The position numbers and the translations under genes were made by a program. A stretch of 64,000 nucleotides of DNA, taken from contig CAMEBF010000001.1 of NCBI GenBank assembly GCA_945912145.1, positions 496,001 to 560,000 of the forward strand, read 5' to 3'. Every line of letters begins with the position of its first letter. Positions within the stretch are counted from its first letter, which is position 1. This document shows, piece after piece, positions 15,935 to 24,841 of this stretch. Origin of the DNA: an uncultured Clostridia bacterium (GTDB lineage: Bacteria > Bacillota > Clostridia > Oscillospirales > Acutalibacteraceae). The notes below the pieces were generated by a model. The model saw only the letters and a program-made list of their open reading frames with translations. It did not search any database and was not told where the DNA came from.

Positions 15935-17871
15935 TATCTGACTTTTGCTCCCGCCGGAAGATTATCCGCAAAAATGACTTTTACATCGTCTTCCGCGCAA
16001 TCGGCCGCTAAAATCATACCGCAGCTCTCAACGCCGCACAATACGGCGGGCTTGAGATTCGACACCAGAATGACCTTATGACCGATCAGGTCTTCGGGCT
16101 TATACCATTTGGCGATACCCGACGCGACGGTTCTCGGTTTGCCGGTGCCGTCGTCCAGCGTCAGCTGCAATAACTTCTTTGCACGCTTAACGGGAACGCA
16201 GTCCGTGATCTCGGCGACACGAAGATCCACTTTCGCGAAATCGTCAATTCCGATCTGCGCGATCCCCTCTATTTCCTTTATATTTTCCGCTTCTTTCGCC
16301 TTGGCTTCCATCTCCGCACGAATCTCCGCCGTCACTTTCTCAACGTCGATTCTCGCGAAAAGCGGCGTTGCCGTTCCGACTTTAGAGCCGACGGGAATGG
16401 CGCCGAAAGTCTTAATGCTGTCATAGCTGTCGAGATCGGTATTGATCTGCGATAGAATGGCTTTAGCCGTATCCGGCATGAACGGTGAAAGCTCTACCGC
16501 TATGATTCTTATGCTCTCAACCAGGTTATACAGAACCGTCGCGAGACGATTTTTCTTGTCTTCTTCCTTGGCAAGCGCCCAGGGAGCGGTTTCATCAATA
16601 TACTTATTGCTTCTCTTGGCGATGGTCATCACGGCATCCACGGCGTCGGAAATGCGGAACTCATCGAAAGCCTTTTCCTCTTTGGCCAATGCTGCCATGA
16701 TATCGGCCTTAAAACTGTCGTCAAGCGGTTCGGTTTCCGTGTTGCAGATCAGTTCGCCGCCGAAATACTTGTTGACCATGGCGACCGTCCGGTTGACAAG
16801 ATTGCCGAGGGTGTTCGCAAGATCGGAATTATAGCGTTCGATCATGGTATCGTAGGAAATGGAGCCGTCCTGCGCGTGCGGCATCTCGGAAAGCAGATAA
16901 TACCGGACGGCGTCAACGCCGAAGCGTTTGACAAGCTCCTCCGCGTAAATGACATTGCCCTTGGATTTGGACATCTTATCTTCGCCGAAAAGCAGCCACG
17001 GATGACCGTACACCTGCTTGGGCAGCGGCTCGCCGAGCGCCATGAGCATGATCGGCCAGTAAATCGTGTGGAATCGGATAATATCCTTACCGATGATATG
17101 GACATCCGCCGGCCAGTATTTTTTATACTGCTCGCTGCTGCCGTCGGGGTCATAACCCAGAGCGGTGATATAGTTGGAAAGCGCGTCAATCCAGACATAG
17201 ATGACATGTTTTTCATCGAATGTGACGGGAATGCCCCATTTGAATGAGGTTCTTGAAACGCACAAGTCCTGAAGTCCGGGTCTGATGAAGTTATTGAGCA
17301 TCTCTTTCTTGCGGCTTTCGGGATAAATGAAGTTCGGGTGCTCCTCGATATACTGCTCGAGCTGTTTCTGATATTTGGACAGACGAAGGAAATACGCTTC
17401 TTCCTTCGCGGGCTTTACTTCACGTCCGCAGTCCGGACATTTGCCGTCCTTGAGCTGCGACTCCGTCCAGAATGATTCGCAGGGTGTGCAATACAGTCCC
17501 TCGTATTCGCTCTTATAAATATCGCCCTGATCGTAGAGCTTCTTAAAGATTTTCTGAACCGTCTTTTCGTGATAATCATCCGTCGTGCGGATAAATTTAT
17601 CGTACGTCGTGTTGAGCATATCGCAGATTTCGCGAATTTCTCCGGCGACTTTATCGACATATTCCTTCGGCGTGACACCGGCAGATTTGGCATATTCCTC
17701 AATCTTCTGACCGTGCTCGTCCGTTCCCGTCAGAAAGAAAACATCATAGCCCTGCAATCTTCTGAACCGTGCGATCGCGTCCGTCAGGACGATCTCGTAC
17801 GAATTGCCGATGTGGGGCTTGCGCGACGTGTAGGCGATGGCCGTCGTAATATAATACTTTTGTTTTTCCAT
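15934..17871 (-). CDS. metG: Methionyl-tRNA synthetase
   Basis: A class I synthetase of 645 residues. The HIGN form of the HIGH motif (PHIGNSYEIVLTDAIAR) is near residue 20, the zinc-binding cysteines are in CTPCESFW and CPDCGREV (about 127-150), and KMSKSKGNV is near residue 300. The C-terminal 110 residues (FAKVDLRVAEI, VASGIAKWY, ILVSNLKPA) are the EMAP/Trbp111-type tRNA-binding domain. It is expressed from the promoter at 17904-17932. No T-box is visible in the short leader. Confidence 0.97.
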   Translation of the reverse strand: MEKQKYYITTAIAYTSRKPHIGNSYEIVLTDAIARFRRLQGYDVFFLTGTDEHGQKIEEYAKSAGVTPKEYVDKVAGEIREICDMLNTTYDKFIRTTDDYHEKTVQKIFKKLYDQGDIYKSEYEGLYCTPCESFWTESQLKDGKCPDCGREVKPAKEEAYFLRLSKYQKQLEQYIEEHPNFIYPESRKKEMLNNFIRPGLQDLCVSRTSFKWGIPVTFDEKHVIYVWIDALSNYITALGYDPDGSSEQYKKYWPADVHIIGKDIIRFHTIYWPIMLMALGEPLPKQVYGHPWLLFGEDKMSKSKGNVIYAEELVKRFGVDAVRYYLLSEMPHAQDGSISYDTMIERYNSDLANTLGNLVNRTVAMVNKYFGGELICNTETEPLDDSFKADIMAALAKEEKAFDEFRISDAVDAVMTIAKRSNKYIDETAPWALAKEEDKKNRLATVLYNLVESIRIIAVELSPFMPDTAKAILSQINTDLDSYDSIKTFGAIPVGSKVGTATPLFARIDVEKVTAEIRAEMEAKAKEAENIKEIEGIAQIGIDDFAKVDLRVAEITDCVPVKRAKKLLQLTLDDGTGKPRTVASGIAKWYKPEDLIGHKVILVSNLKPAVLCGVESCGMILAADCAEDDVKVIFADNLPAGAKVR

Positions 17872-17903
17872 TCCAGTAGGCCTCCGTAAAATTATACATT
17901 TTA

Positions 17904-17932
17904 ATTATACTTCAATTATTTCTTTTTTGCAA
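17904..17932 (-). promoter_or_regulatory. Promoter of metG-tatD
   Basis: Minus strand: -35 TTGCAA (17932-17927), 17-bp spacer, -10 TATAAT (17909-17904); the metG ATG is about 33 bases downstream of the -10, leaving too little leader for a T-box. Confidence 0.75.
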
Positions 17933-17981
17933 GCATATTTTGTAAGGAAAGCTAAATTATTCAGATTTTTCAGAATTTTAC

Positions 17982-18009
17982 TTGAATTTTTCTTATAAAA
18001 TGCTATAAT
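17982..18009 (+). promoter_or_regulatory. Promoter of the secreted alpha/beta hydrolase
   Basis: -35 TTGAAT (17982-17987), 16-bp spacer, -10 TATAAT (18004-18009), then AAAAGGAG as ribosome binding site before the ATG at 18045. Confidence 0.75.
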
Positions 18010-18044
18010 ATAGACAAATTTTACCTCTGAAAAGGAGAATTTTC

Positions 18045-19601
18045 ATGAAGACATTCTGCAAAAAGACGCTCAGCGTTCTTCTTTCCGTTGTCATGCTGCT
18101 GTCTGTCTGCGCCGTCTGCGCCTTTGCGGCGGACGATGCAGCCGAAACTCCTGTTATTTTTGTTGACGGCATCAGCTCTTCCGATATTGTCAACACCCAG
18201 ACAGGCGAGACGGTCTTCCCTCCCTCGGCGAACGCCATTATCGGCGGCGTCAAGAACGCGGTGCTGCCGCTTGTCTCCGCAATTGCCGACAAGGATTATT
18301 CCGAACTGGCGGGTCCTGTCAGCGAAGCGGTTGTTAAAATCTTTGAGGGTGCATCCTGTGACGAAAACGGCAGACCCGTCTATCCCACGGCATCCGAATA
18401 TACAAAACCGGCGGCCGACAACCTGACGGACAGTCAGATTGCGCTGGAGAGAATCGGTCTGGAAACGGACGAACTGATCTGGTTCAGCTACGACTGGCGT
18501 CTTGATATGCAGACGCTCGCTTCTCAGCTTCATGATTTTATTGAATATGTCCGCGAATCGACCGGCAGCGACAAGGTCAGCCTCGTCGGATTCAGTATGG
18601 GCACCTGCGTGACGATGACCTATCTTCACGAATATGATTATGAATATGTTGAGGATGTCGTCCTGCTGGCCGGCGGCTTCAACGGCGTAAGCACCTGCGG
18701 CGAACCGTTCAGCGGTCATCTCGGCTTTGACGCGGAAGCGATGGTGCGGTTCCTGTATACGATTCTCGGTGAGGATTTCGGCGATTACATTCTGAAAGCC
18801 GTTGTAGACGCCGTATATCAGTCCGGCGTGTTGACAAATGTGCTTGATTTTGCCGACGAATTATGCGACGCGATCCTCGACGACGTTTACGAATATGCGT
18901 TCAAGGAAACCTTTGCAAGAATGCCGGGCTTCTGGTCGCTGATCCCTTATGATATGTATGACGAAGCCAAGGCACTGCTCATCGGCGATAACGTCACGGA
19001 CGAATACGTCGCTATGATCGACTATTACCACTATGAGATTCAGGGCAACAACCGCGCTATCATCGACGGCGCGCTTGAGAGCGGCATCAATTTCGCCATC
19101 GTCGCGAAGTACGGCAGCACGGTACCTCCCTGCATCGAGAGCATCAATAACATCGGCGACAGCGTTATCGACACGCAGTTTGAATCGTTCGGCGCAACCT
19201 GCTCTACCGCAAACACGACGCTCGGTGCTGACTACGTACAGGCAATCGACGACGGGCACAATCATATTTCCGCCGACAACCTGATCGACGCTTCGACCTG
19301 CGCCTACCCCGAATACACATGGTTCATCAAAGGCCTTGCGCACGCAGAGCATACCGACGGCGAAATCGCGCTGCTCAAGTTCCTGATGGATTCCGAAACG
19401 CAGCCGACCGTTCATGATGACGCCGCTTATTCACAGTTCCTGATCGCTGACGGCGATACGCTTGTTCCCCTGACACAGGAAAACAATCACGACGCATACG
19501 GTGAAGTAACAGCACCGGAAACCGGCTTCTTTGCCAAGATCATTCATGTGATCAAGCTGCTTCTGGAAGCGATCAAGGCGTTGTTCAAAGGGCTTCTGTA
19601 A
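18045..19601 (+). CDS. Secreted alpha/beta hydrolase (lipase/LCAT-like) with amphipathic C-terminal tail
   Basis: A 518-residue protein with signal peptide (KTFCKKTLSV, hydrophobic core, cleavage after CAFA). VIFVDGISSS is the first core strand with oxyanion region, and VSLVGFSMGTCVTMTYL (about residues 182-198) is a GxSxG nucleophile elbow. DDGHNHISAD or a later His (VPLTQENNHDAYG) could supply the catalytic His. The layout resembles LCAT- or PGAP1-like lipases and lipid acyltransferases. The last 25 residues (FFAKIIHVIKLLLEAIKALF, then KGLL) form a basic amphipathic helix, not an LPXTG anchor; a similar tail ends the phosphoesterase at 32898. The gene is monocistronic with its own promoter and terminator. 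Confidence 0.8.
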   Translation: MKTFCKKTLSVLLSVVMLLSVCAVCAFAADDAAETPVIFVDGISSSDIVNTQTGETVFPPSANAIIGGVKNAVLPLVSAIADKDYSELAGPVSEAVVKIFEGASCDENGRPVYPTASEYTKPAADNLTDSQIALERIGLETDELIWFSYDWRLDMQTLASQLHDFIEYVRESTGSDKVSLVGFSMGTCVTMTYLHEYDYEYVEDVVLLAGGFNGVSTCGEPFSGHLGFDAEAMVRFLYTILGEDFGDYILKAVVDAVYQSGVLTNVLDFADELCDAILDDVYEYAFKETFARMPGFWSLIPYDMYDEAKALLIGDNVTDEYVAMIDYYHYEIQGNNRAIIDGALESGINFAIVAKYGSTVPPCIESINNIGDSVIDTQFESFGATCSTANTTLGADYVQAIDDGHNHISADNLIDASTCAYPEYTWFIKGLAHAEHTDGEIALLKFLMDSETQPTVHDDAAYSQFLIADGDTLVPLTQENNHDAYGEVTAPETGFFAKIIHVIKLLLEAIKALFKGLL

Positions 19602-19614
19602 TCCGCAAATAATG

Positions 19615-19647
19615 AACCGGACAGTCTTTACGGCTGCCCGGTTTTTC
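19615..19647 (+). terminator. Terminator of the secreted hydrolase gene
   Basis: AACCGG-A-CAG (19615-19624) pairs with CTG-C-CCGGTT (19634-19643) around a 9-base loop, with one A/C mismatch, followed by TTTC. Confidence 0.75.
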
Positions 19648-19664
19648 TATGCGATCGGCGGAAA

Positions 19665-20456
19665 TTATGCGCCGAAAGAATTTTGCAGTTTCATCATATA
19701 CTGCCACGATTCTTCACAAGCTTTGAACGGATCGTTATCCGGCCAGTCGCTGTCGTGCTCATACATGATATACGGAATCTCCAGTTCGCACGCCGCACGG
19801 TAACAGGCTTCAAGATCGACGATACCCTGTCCTAACGGCACAAAATGACGGACGCCCTCTTCATCGAAAGCATAATCCTTGAAATGAATGACCTTGACGC
19901 GTCCCGCCATGCGGCGCATGATTTCGACCGGGTCTTCACCGCCGAAATGAATCCACGCCACATCGGGAATAAAATTGACGCAATCCGGATCGGTTTCTTT
20001 CAGGAGTAAATCCATCATTGAATATTTCATATCGTCCAAACGGACAAATTCAAAGGCATGATTATGGTAATGAAATGAGAAGCCGCGTTCTTTGAGTTTT
20101 GCGCCGATCGCATTCATTTCACCGATAAATCCTCTGACATTGCCGCGGTTGCCTCTGGCGTCACCCGGCGCGCTTCCGAGGCCGATCGCGTCACAGCCGA
20201 TGACTTCGTGCTCGTCCATCAAAGCGTCTGCATCGTTTTTCAGACGGTCGAGACTTTTATGGGTCACGCAGACCTTCATCTGATTCTTTTGCAGAATATC
20301 GCGCTGTTCCTCGGCAGGAATGTCTCCGATTCCGGAAATCTGCACGTCGCGCACCCCCATGGCGGCAAGGCGAGAGAGCGTCGTGTCAAAATCCTCCGCC
20401 GTCTGAATATGATCACGGAGTGTATAAAGCTGAATGCCCATAACGGGTTGTTTCAT
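19665..20456 (-). CDS. Sugar phosphate isomerase/epimerase family TIM-barrel protein
   Basis: A 263-residue AP-endonuclease-2-like barrel (xylose-isomerase-like superfamily). Metal-ligand candidates lie in FSFHYHNHAFEF, NFIPDVAWIHFGG, VKVIHFKDY and IMYEHD. Members include IolI/IolH inosose isomerases and many unassigned sugar epimerases. It is not in the iol operon, but it is monocistronic with its own promoter, and the inositol pathway 8 kb away makes an inosose-isomerase role possible. Substrate not assignable from the sequence. Confidence 0.82.
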   Translation of the reverse strand: MKQPVMGIQLYTLRDHIQTAEDFDTTLSRLAAMGVRDVQISGIGDIPAEEQRDILQKNQMKVCVTHKSLDRLKNDADALMDEHEVIGCDAIGLGSAPGDARGNRGNVRGFIGEMNAIGAKLKERGFSFHYHNHAFEFVRLDDMKYSMMDLLLKETDPDCVNFIPDVAWIHFGGEDPVEIMRRMAGRVKVIHFKDYAFDEEGVRHFVPLGQGIVDLEACYRAACELEIPYIMYEHDSDWPDNDPFKACEESWQYMMKLQNSFGA

Positions 20457-20509
20457 AGTGATAAACCTCTTTTCTTTTTCCGCGAAAGACGGAAATACTA
20501 TCCGAAAAC

Positions 20510-20538
20510 AGTATAAGCATTTTCAAAGGAAAAGTCAA
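20510..20538 (-). promoter_or_regulatory. Promoter of the TIM-barrel isomerase
   Basis: Minus strand: -35 TTGACT (20538-20533), 17-bp spacer, -10 TATACT (20515-20510). Between it and the gene lies GAGGTTT as ribosome binding site. Confidence 0.75.
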
Positions 20539-20550
20539 TCCGTCTTTTGC

Positions 20551-20581
20551 GAAAAGAAAAGACGCGACATTGACCGCGTCT
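20551..20581 (-). terminator. Terminator of the kinase/membrane protein unit
   Basis: On the minus strand AGACGCG (20581-20575) pairs with CGCGTCT (20566-20560) around an 8-base loop, then TTTCTTTTC. Confidence 0.85.
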
Positions 20582-20606
20582 CTTCAAAAATGATTATAGT
20601 GTTTTC

Positions 20607-21359
20607 TTACGGCTCGTTCGGATCTGTCGATTCCTGTCCGATCGGTTCATCGGTCGCCGCCAGCAGGGATTTACGCCTTGCGATAAAGAACAGAAGCAGG
20701 ACGGCATATTTGACCGTCAGGAGGATATCGGAAAAATGCGAGAGGAACGACGTCTGCGCACCCTTGATGGTATACAGGGCATTCAGAATCCCGATGGCGA
20801 GTTGGACAATCAGTACGAGCATGGTCAGCAGCGCAAAATTGTTGATCGAATCGATTTTTGGCGTGTTTTTGTGAATTCGCCACAGATAGAAGATATATGG
20901 TACGGCAATCGCTGTCAACTGTGCCGCAATGAGGACAATCGCTGTCAGAATCTTGACGTTGTTTGCCGCCTGCAGGTCGGCTTGCGTTAAGCTCTCAGCC
21001 GTTTTATATTTATAGAGAATAAAATATAAAACGAGAATAATCAGCTCAAATATCACCGTAAAGGTAAAGCTCAGAACAGAGAAAACCATGAGATTCTTGC
21101 CCATATAGAAATTCTCGTTCTCTTCGCTAAGCTTGCATGCTTTATTGACATAGCTGAAGCCCTTGATTGTTACCACATAAGCGAACAGAATAAACAGCCA
21201 GGTTAGAAACTGAACAACGGAATAGAGCCCTTTCGGGACAGTGGAAAAGGCAGACAGAAGATTGTTGAGAAGAGCATTGAGTGTAAGAACCGCTGCCGCT
21301 GCGATAAAAAGCAACGTTGCCTTTTCATCGTACTGTCTTGCGATTTCGCTTTTTTTCAT
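20607..21359 (-). CDS. Multispanning membrane protein of unknown function
   Basis: A 250-residue protein with about six hydrophobic segments, for example TLLFIAAAAVLTLNALL, VVQFLTWLFILFAYVV, VFELIILVLYFILYKY, TAIVLIAAQLTAIAVPYI, FALLTMLVLIVQLAIGI and AVLLLFFIA. The C-terminus is short, hydrophilic and Glu-rich. No family motif is recognised. The ATG at 21359 follows GGGGGA with 7-base spacing. The frame is open to a TTG at 21374, which would abut the upstream stop. It is co-transcribed with the kinase-like gene upstream (gap of 15 bases) and ends at the terminator at 20551-20581. Confidence 0.7.
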   Translation of the reverse strand: MKKSEIARQYDEKATLLFIAAAAVLTLNALLNNLLSAFSTVPKGLYSVVQFLTWLFILFAYVVTIKGFSYVNKACKLSEENENFYMGKNLMVFSVLSFTFTVIFELIILVLYFILYKYKTAESLTQADLQAANNVKILTAIVLIAAQLTAIAVPYIFYLWRIHKNTPKIDSINNFALLTMLVLIVQLAIGILNALYTIKGAQTSFLSHFSDILLTVKYAVLLLFFIARRKSLLAATDEPIGQESTDPNEP

Positions 21360-21374
21360 GCCATTTTCCCCCAA

Positions 21375-22502
21375 TTACAGCTCTGCTGCCGCATCTTCGG
21401 TAATTTTTTTCATCGCGTCAAACTTCTGCTCCATATCCGCGACAAGCTTAAACTGCGTACGACATCTGTCCAGATTATGTTCGGGATAGGATGTGCCGAA
21501 ATAAACGTCACCGTCGAGATAATCCGTCAGGAAGCGCATTCCGCATTCAAAGGTCAGAAGCTTTGCCGAAAACGGCAGATACTCAATCTCTTTCGCCGTC
21601 AGGCTCTTGCCGGCTGTCGAGAGATACCCTCTGACGTATTTTTCATAAAGATTCAGATCCATCGAAACCTTGGAAAGATCCTTTTCGTCCTCCGCCGCCG
21701 TACTGGCACCGAAGCGGATCGCGTCGCCGAAATCATAGAGCGACGAGCCCGGCATGACCGTATCGAGATCAACAACGCAGATGGGTTCTTTTGTCGTGCC
21801 GTCAAACATAATATTATTCAGTTTCGTGTCATTATGCGTCACGCGCATCGGCAACTCGCCTTTTTCAATCAAATCGACGATAACACAGGTGTCCGCTTCG
21901 CGGTCATAGGCAAATTGCAGCTCTTCTTTCACGCTGTCTGCACGGTTCGCCGCGTTTCTCGCCGCCGCCTCTTTCAGATTCAGGAAACGCTTGTATGTAT
22001 GGTGGAAATCGGGAATCGTATCGTGCAGCGTATCAATCGGAAAATCTGCCAACTGCGACTGGAAATTGCCAAACGCCGCACCGGCCCGATAAAACAGCTC
22101 GTCGTTCTCAATGCTGTTATAGGAAAACGCGTTGTCCACAAAATTATACATACGCCAGTAATTTCCGTTGGGATCGACGAAACAGTTTTTGCCATCCTGT
22201 GAAAAGAAAACGGTCAAGGTCTCACGGGACGGATCGCCGCCCGCCTCTTTGATTTTCTTTTTCAGAAATTCCGTAACGCGCATAACGTTTTCCATCAGCT
22301 CCTGCGGCTTCTTGAAAACCTCCGTATTGATCTGCTGGAGCAGTCTTCTTTCTTCGCCGTCCGCCGACGCAAAGGTAATCGCATAAGTGCGATTGATATG
22401 TCCGTTATGAATCATGGACCAATCGGTCAGACCGCCGGTGATTCCGTACGCGGCAAGAATCTCATCAATGCAGGAAGGGAGTTTATCCTGATGTGTATCC
22501 AT
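21375..22502 (-). CDS. APH-fold kinase, N-acetylhexosamine 1-kinase (NahK)-like
   Basis: A 375-residue phosphotransferase of the aminoglycoside/choline kinase fold. The Brenner motif MRVTHNDTKLNNIMFD (about residue 218) and the metal-binding VVDLDTVMPGSSLYDFGDAI match the NahK group, which phosphorylates GlcNAc/GalNAc at C1 in the bifidobacterial galacto-N-biose pathway. NahK is close to 360 residues, in line with this product. No LNB phosphorylase or GalT gene is next to it, so the physiological sugar is uncertain. It has its own promoter, divergent from pyrH. Confidence 0.82.
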   Translation of the reverse strand: MDTHQDKLPSCIDEILAAYGITGGLTDWSMIHNGHINRTYAITFASADGEERRLLQQINTEVFKKPQELMENVMRVTEFLKKKIKEAGGDPSRETLTVFFSQDGKNCFVDPNGNYWRMYNFVDNAFSYNSIENDELFYRAGAAFGNFQSQLADFPIDTLHDTIPDFHHTYKRFLNLKEAAARNAANRADSVKEELQFAYDREADTCVIVDLIEKGELPMRVTHNDTKLNNIMFDGTTKEPICVVDLDTVMPGSSLYDFGDAIRFGASTAAEDEKDLSKVSMDLNLYEKYVRGYLSTAGKSLTAKEIEYLPFSAKLLTFECGMRFLTDYLDGDVYFGTSYPEHNLDRCRTQFKLVADMEQKFDAMKKITEDAAAEL

Positions 22503-22546
22503 ATCGATAGCTTTCCTTTCAAATGTAAGTAGATTTAGACTTGATA

Positions 22547-22575
22547 ATTATATACTTTTTTTTCAAATTAGTCAA
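22547..22575 (-). promoter_or_regulatory. Promoter of the NahK-like gene
   Basis: Minus strand: -35 TTGACT (22575-22570), 17-bp spacer, -10 TATAAT (22552-22547). It is back-to-back with the pyrH promoter. Confidence 0.8.
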
Positions 22576-22593
22576 CAATTTCTTGCAATACTC

Positions 22594-22622
22594 TTTACAG
22601 TTTCAAAAAAATAATGTAAAAT
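22594..22622 (+). promoter_or_regulatory. Promoter of the pyrH operon
   Basis: -35 TTTACA (22594-22599), 17-bp spacer, -10 TAAAAT (22617-22622); ribosome binding site GGAGGA follows at about 22650. It drives the ten-gene operon ending at 32703. Confidence 0.75.
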
Positions 22623-22663
22623 AGGGTGTGAAATCAGACAGAAAAAAACGGAGGACACCATTT

Positions 22664-23371
22664 ATGGAGAAAAAATACAACCGAATTCTGCTCAAACTCA
22701 GCGGCGAAGTTCTGGCCGGCAGCAACAAGCAGGGTATTGACTTTGACACCGTGACCAGCGTCTGCAAGGTCATCAAGCAGTGCACCGAGATCGGCGTGGA
22801 GGTCGGCATCGTCGTCGGAGGCGGCAACTTCTGGCGCGGACGCTCGAGCGGCAATATGGACAGAACCAGAGCCGACCACATCGGTATGCTCGCGACGGTT
22901 ATGAATTCCCTTGCGCTTGCCGACACGCTCGAACAGCTCGGCGTTCAGGTCAGAGTGCAGACCGCCATCGAAATGCGGCAAATTGCCGAGCCCTACATCC
23001 GCAACCGCGCCATCCGTCATTTTGAAAAAGGACGCGTCGTGATTTTCGGCTGCGGCACGGGATCGCCGTTCTTCAGCACCGATACGGCTGCTTCCCTCAG
23101 AGCGGCAGAGATTCGCGCCGACGTCATGCTCAAGGCGACGAACGTGGACGGCGTTTACGACAAAGACCCCAACCGTTTTGACAATGCCGTCAAGTTTGAA
23201 TCGCTCACACATGCCGATGTTGTGGAAAAAGGCTACGGCGTCATGGACAGCACCGCCGCCGCGCTGTGCAAGGACAACAATATCCCCATTCTCGTGTTCA
23301 ATCTTCAGGATCCGGAGAATATTCTGAAAGCTGTCTGCGGAGAACCCATCGGAACCCTTGTTGAAGACTGA
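22664..23371 (+). CDS. pyrH: Uridylate (UMP) kinase
   Basis: Phosphorylates UMP to UDP. The 235-residue product is of the amino-acid-kinase family: [12 protein letters not shown] near the N-terminus, [12 protein letters not shown] (about residues 48-59), [17 protein letters not shown], and [14 protein letters not shown] in the ATP-binding half. The ATG at 22664 is chosen for its GGAGGA site and because the family starts with this strand; the open frame reaches back to 22628. pyrH-frr-uppS-cdsA is a standard Firmicutes order. Confidence 0.97.
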   Translation: MEKKYNRILLKLSGEVLAGSNKQGIDFDTVTSVCKVIKQCTEIGVEVGIVVGGGNFWRGRSSGNMDRTRADHIGMLATVMNSLALADTLEQLGVQVRVQTAIEMRQIAEPYIRNRAIRHFEKGRVVIFGCGTGSPFFSTDTAASLRAAEIRADVMLKATNVDGVYDKDPNRFDNAVKFESLTHADVVEKGYGVMDSTAAALCKDNNIPILVFNLQDPENILKAVCGEPIGTLVED

Positions 23372-23423
23372 TTTTTCAACATTTATTTAAAGAATATAAC
23401 ATAAACTATTCAGGAGGTACATC

Positions 23424-23984
23424 ATGGAACTCAAAGAACTGTACGAAAATACGAAAACCAGAATGAACAAAACAATTAACGCGCTTCATACCGAATATGA
23501 TTCCATCAGAGCCGGACGCGCCAGCGCAAAGGTGCTCGACAGAATCAGCGCGGATTATTACGGCACACCCACGCCCATCACGCAAATGGCGAGCATCTCC
23601 AATCAGGACGCGAGAACGCTTGTCATTCAGCCGTGGGATAAATCGGCTCTCTCCCTGATCTGCAAGGCCATTCAGGCGTCTGACCTCGGCATCAATCCGC
23701 AGAACGACGGCAGCGTCATCCGTCTGGGATTCCCCGCGCTGACGGAGGAGAGAAGAAAACAGCTCTCGAAAGATATCGCCAAGATCGCGGAAGACGCCAA
23801 AATCGCGATCCGTCAGATCCGCCGCGATTCGATCGACAAGGTCAAAGCCATGAAAAAGAATTCCGAAATCACCGAGGACGATCAGAAAGGTGCCGAAGAA
23901 AAGGTGCAGAAGATCACCGATGATTTCATCAAACAGATCGACGAGATCGAAAAGGCGAAGACCGCCGAGATCATGGAAATCTAA
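23424..23984 (+). CDS. frr: Ribosome recycling factor
   Basis: Splits post-termination ribosomes together with EF-G. The 186-residue length is exactly that of the family. Typical blocks are the first helix TEYDSIRAGRASAKVLDRI, the YYGTPTPITQMASI domain-2 strand and LTEERRKQLSKDIAKIAEDA. Ribosome binding site AGGAGGT lies at optimal spacing. Confidence 0.98.
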   Translation: MELKELYENTKTRMNKTINALHTEYDSIRAGRASAKVLDRISADYYGTPTPITQMASISNQDARTLVIQPWDKSALSLICKAIQASDLGINPQNDGSVIRLGFPALTEERRKQLSKDIAKIAEDAKIAIRQIRRDSIDKVKAMKKNSEITEDDQKGAEEKVQKITDDFIKQIDEIEKAKTAEIMEI

Positions 23985-24025
23985 ACGAAAGGAATGAACC
24001 GGCTCTCAGCCGTTCATAAAAAACT

Positions 24026-24763
24026 ATGGCAGATAAACAGGAATTACCCGTTTTTTCCGTTCTTCCGACGCACGTCGGCTTCATCATGGACGGCAACGGC
24101 CGATGGGCAAAGCAGCGCGGTCTGCCCCGCAGCGAAGGGCATAAGGCAGGCGCGAAGACATTCCGCCGAATCGGCGAATACGCCGCCGATCTCGGCATAC
24201 GGTACGTTACATTCTACGCCTTTTCAACGGAAAACTGGAAACGTCCCGAGCAGGAAGTCGAGGCCATTATGGAGCTGTTCGGCGAATATCTCCACGAAGT
24301 CATTGACCGCATCCGCGAAAACGAAGAAAAAGGAATCCGCCTGAAATTCATCGGCGACAGGACAGGGATTTCTCCCGAACTTTTAAATCTGATGAATTAT
24401 ACGGAAGAACTGACCAAAGATAAAAAGAGAGTGACGCTCAACATCGCTGTCAACTACGGCGGTCGTCATGAGCTGACGACTGCTGTCAGGGACATCGCGG
24501 CAAAAGCCGCCGCCGGTAAGCTCTCGCCCGGAGAGATCGACGAACAGATGATCTCCGACGCGCTCTATACAAGCGGTCAGCCCGACCCGGATTTAATCAT
24601 CCGTCCAAGCGGAGAATACCGTCTCTCCAACTTTTTAACCTGGCAGAGTGCTTATTCGGAGCTGTGGTTCTCCGATATTCTCTGGCCGGATTTTACGCCG
24701 GAGGACTTTAACGAAGCCCTTCGCGCTTACGAAAAAAGAAACCGTCGTTTCGGCGGCATTTGA
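24026..24763 (+). CDS. uppS: Isoprenyl transferase (undecaprenyl diphosphate synthase)
   Basis: cis-Prenyltransferase making the C55 lipid carrier of cell-wall synthesis from FPP and IPP. The 245-residue product shows the diphosphate-binding MDGNGRWAKQRGLPRSEGHK (residues 19-38), YVTFYAFSTENWKRP and the C-terminal RPSGEYRLSNFL and SELWFSDILWPDF blocks. It is 41 bases downstream of frr. Confidence 0.97.
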   Translation: MADKQELPVFSVLPTHVGFIMDGNGRWAKQRGLPRSEGHKAGAKTFRRIGEYAADLGIRYVTFYAFSTENWKRPEQEVEAIMELFGEYLHEVIDRIRENEEKGIRLKFIGDRTGISPELLNLMNYTEELTKDKKRVTLNIAVNYGGRHELTTAVRDIAAKAAAGKLSPGEIDEQMISDALYTSGQPDPDLIIRPSGEYRLSNFLTWQSAYSELWFSDILWPDFTPEDFNEALRAYEKRNRRFGGI

Positions 24764-24841
24764 CAAAAACAGACAGACAGCATTTCAGTAAGGAGACTTC
24801 CCTGCCGGAGTGCTGTCACTATGCAAGAAAAGGAAAAATCC

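Noticed and set aside
17872-17932. T-box riboswitch for metG
   Set aside because: The promoter lies so close to the ATG that the leader is under 40 bases, and no T-box core sequence is present.
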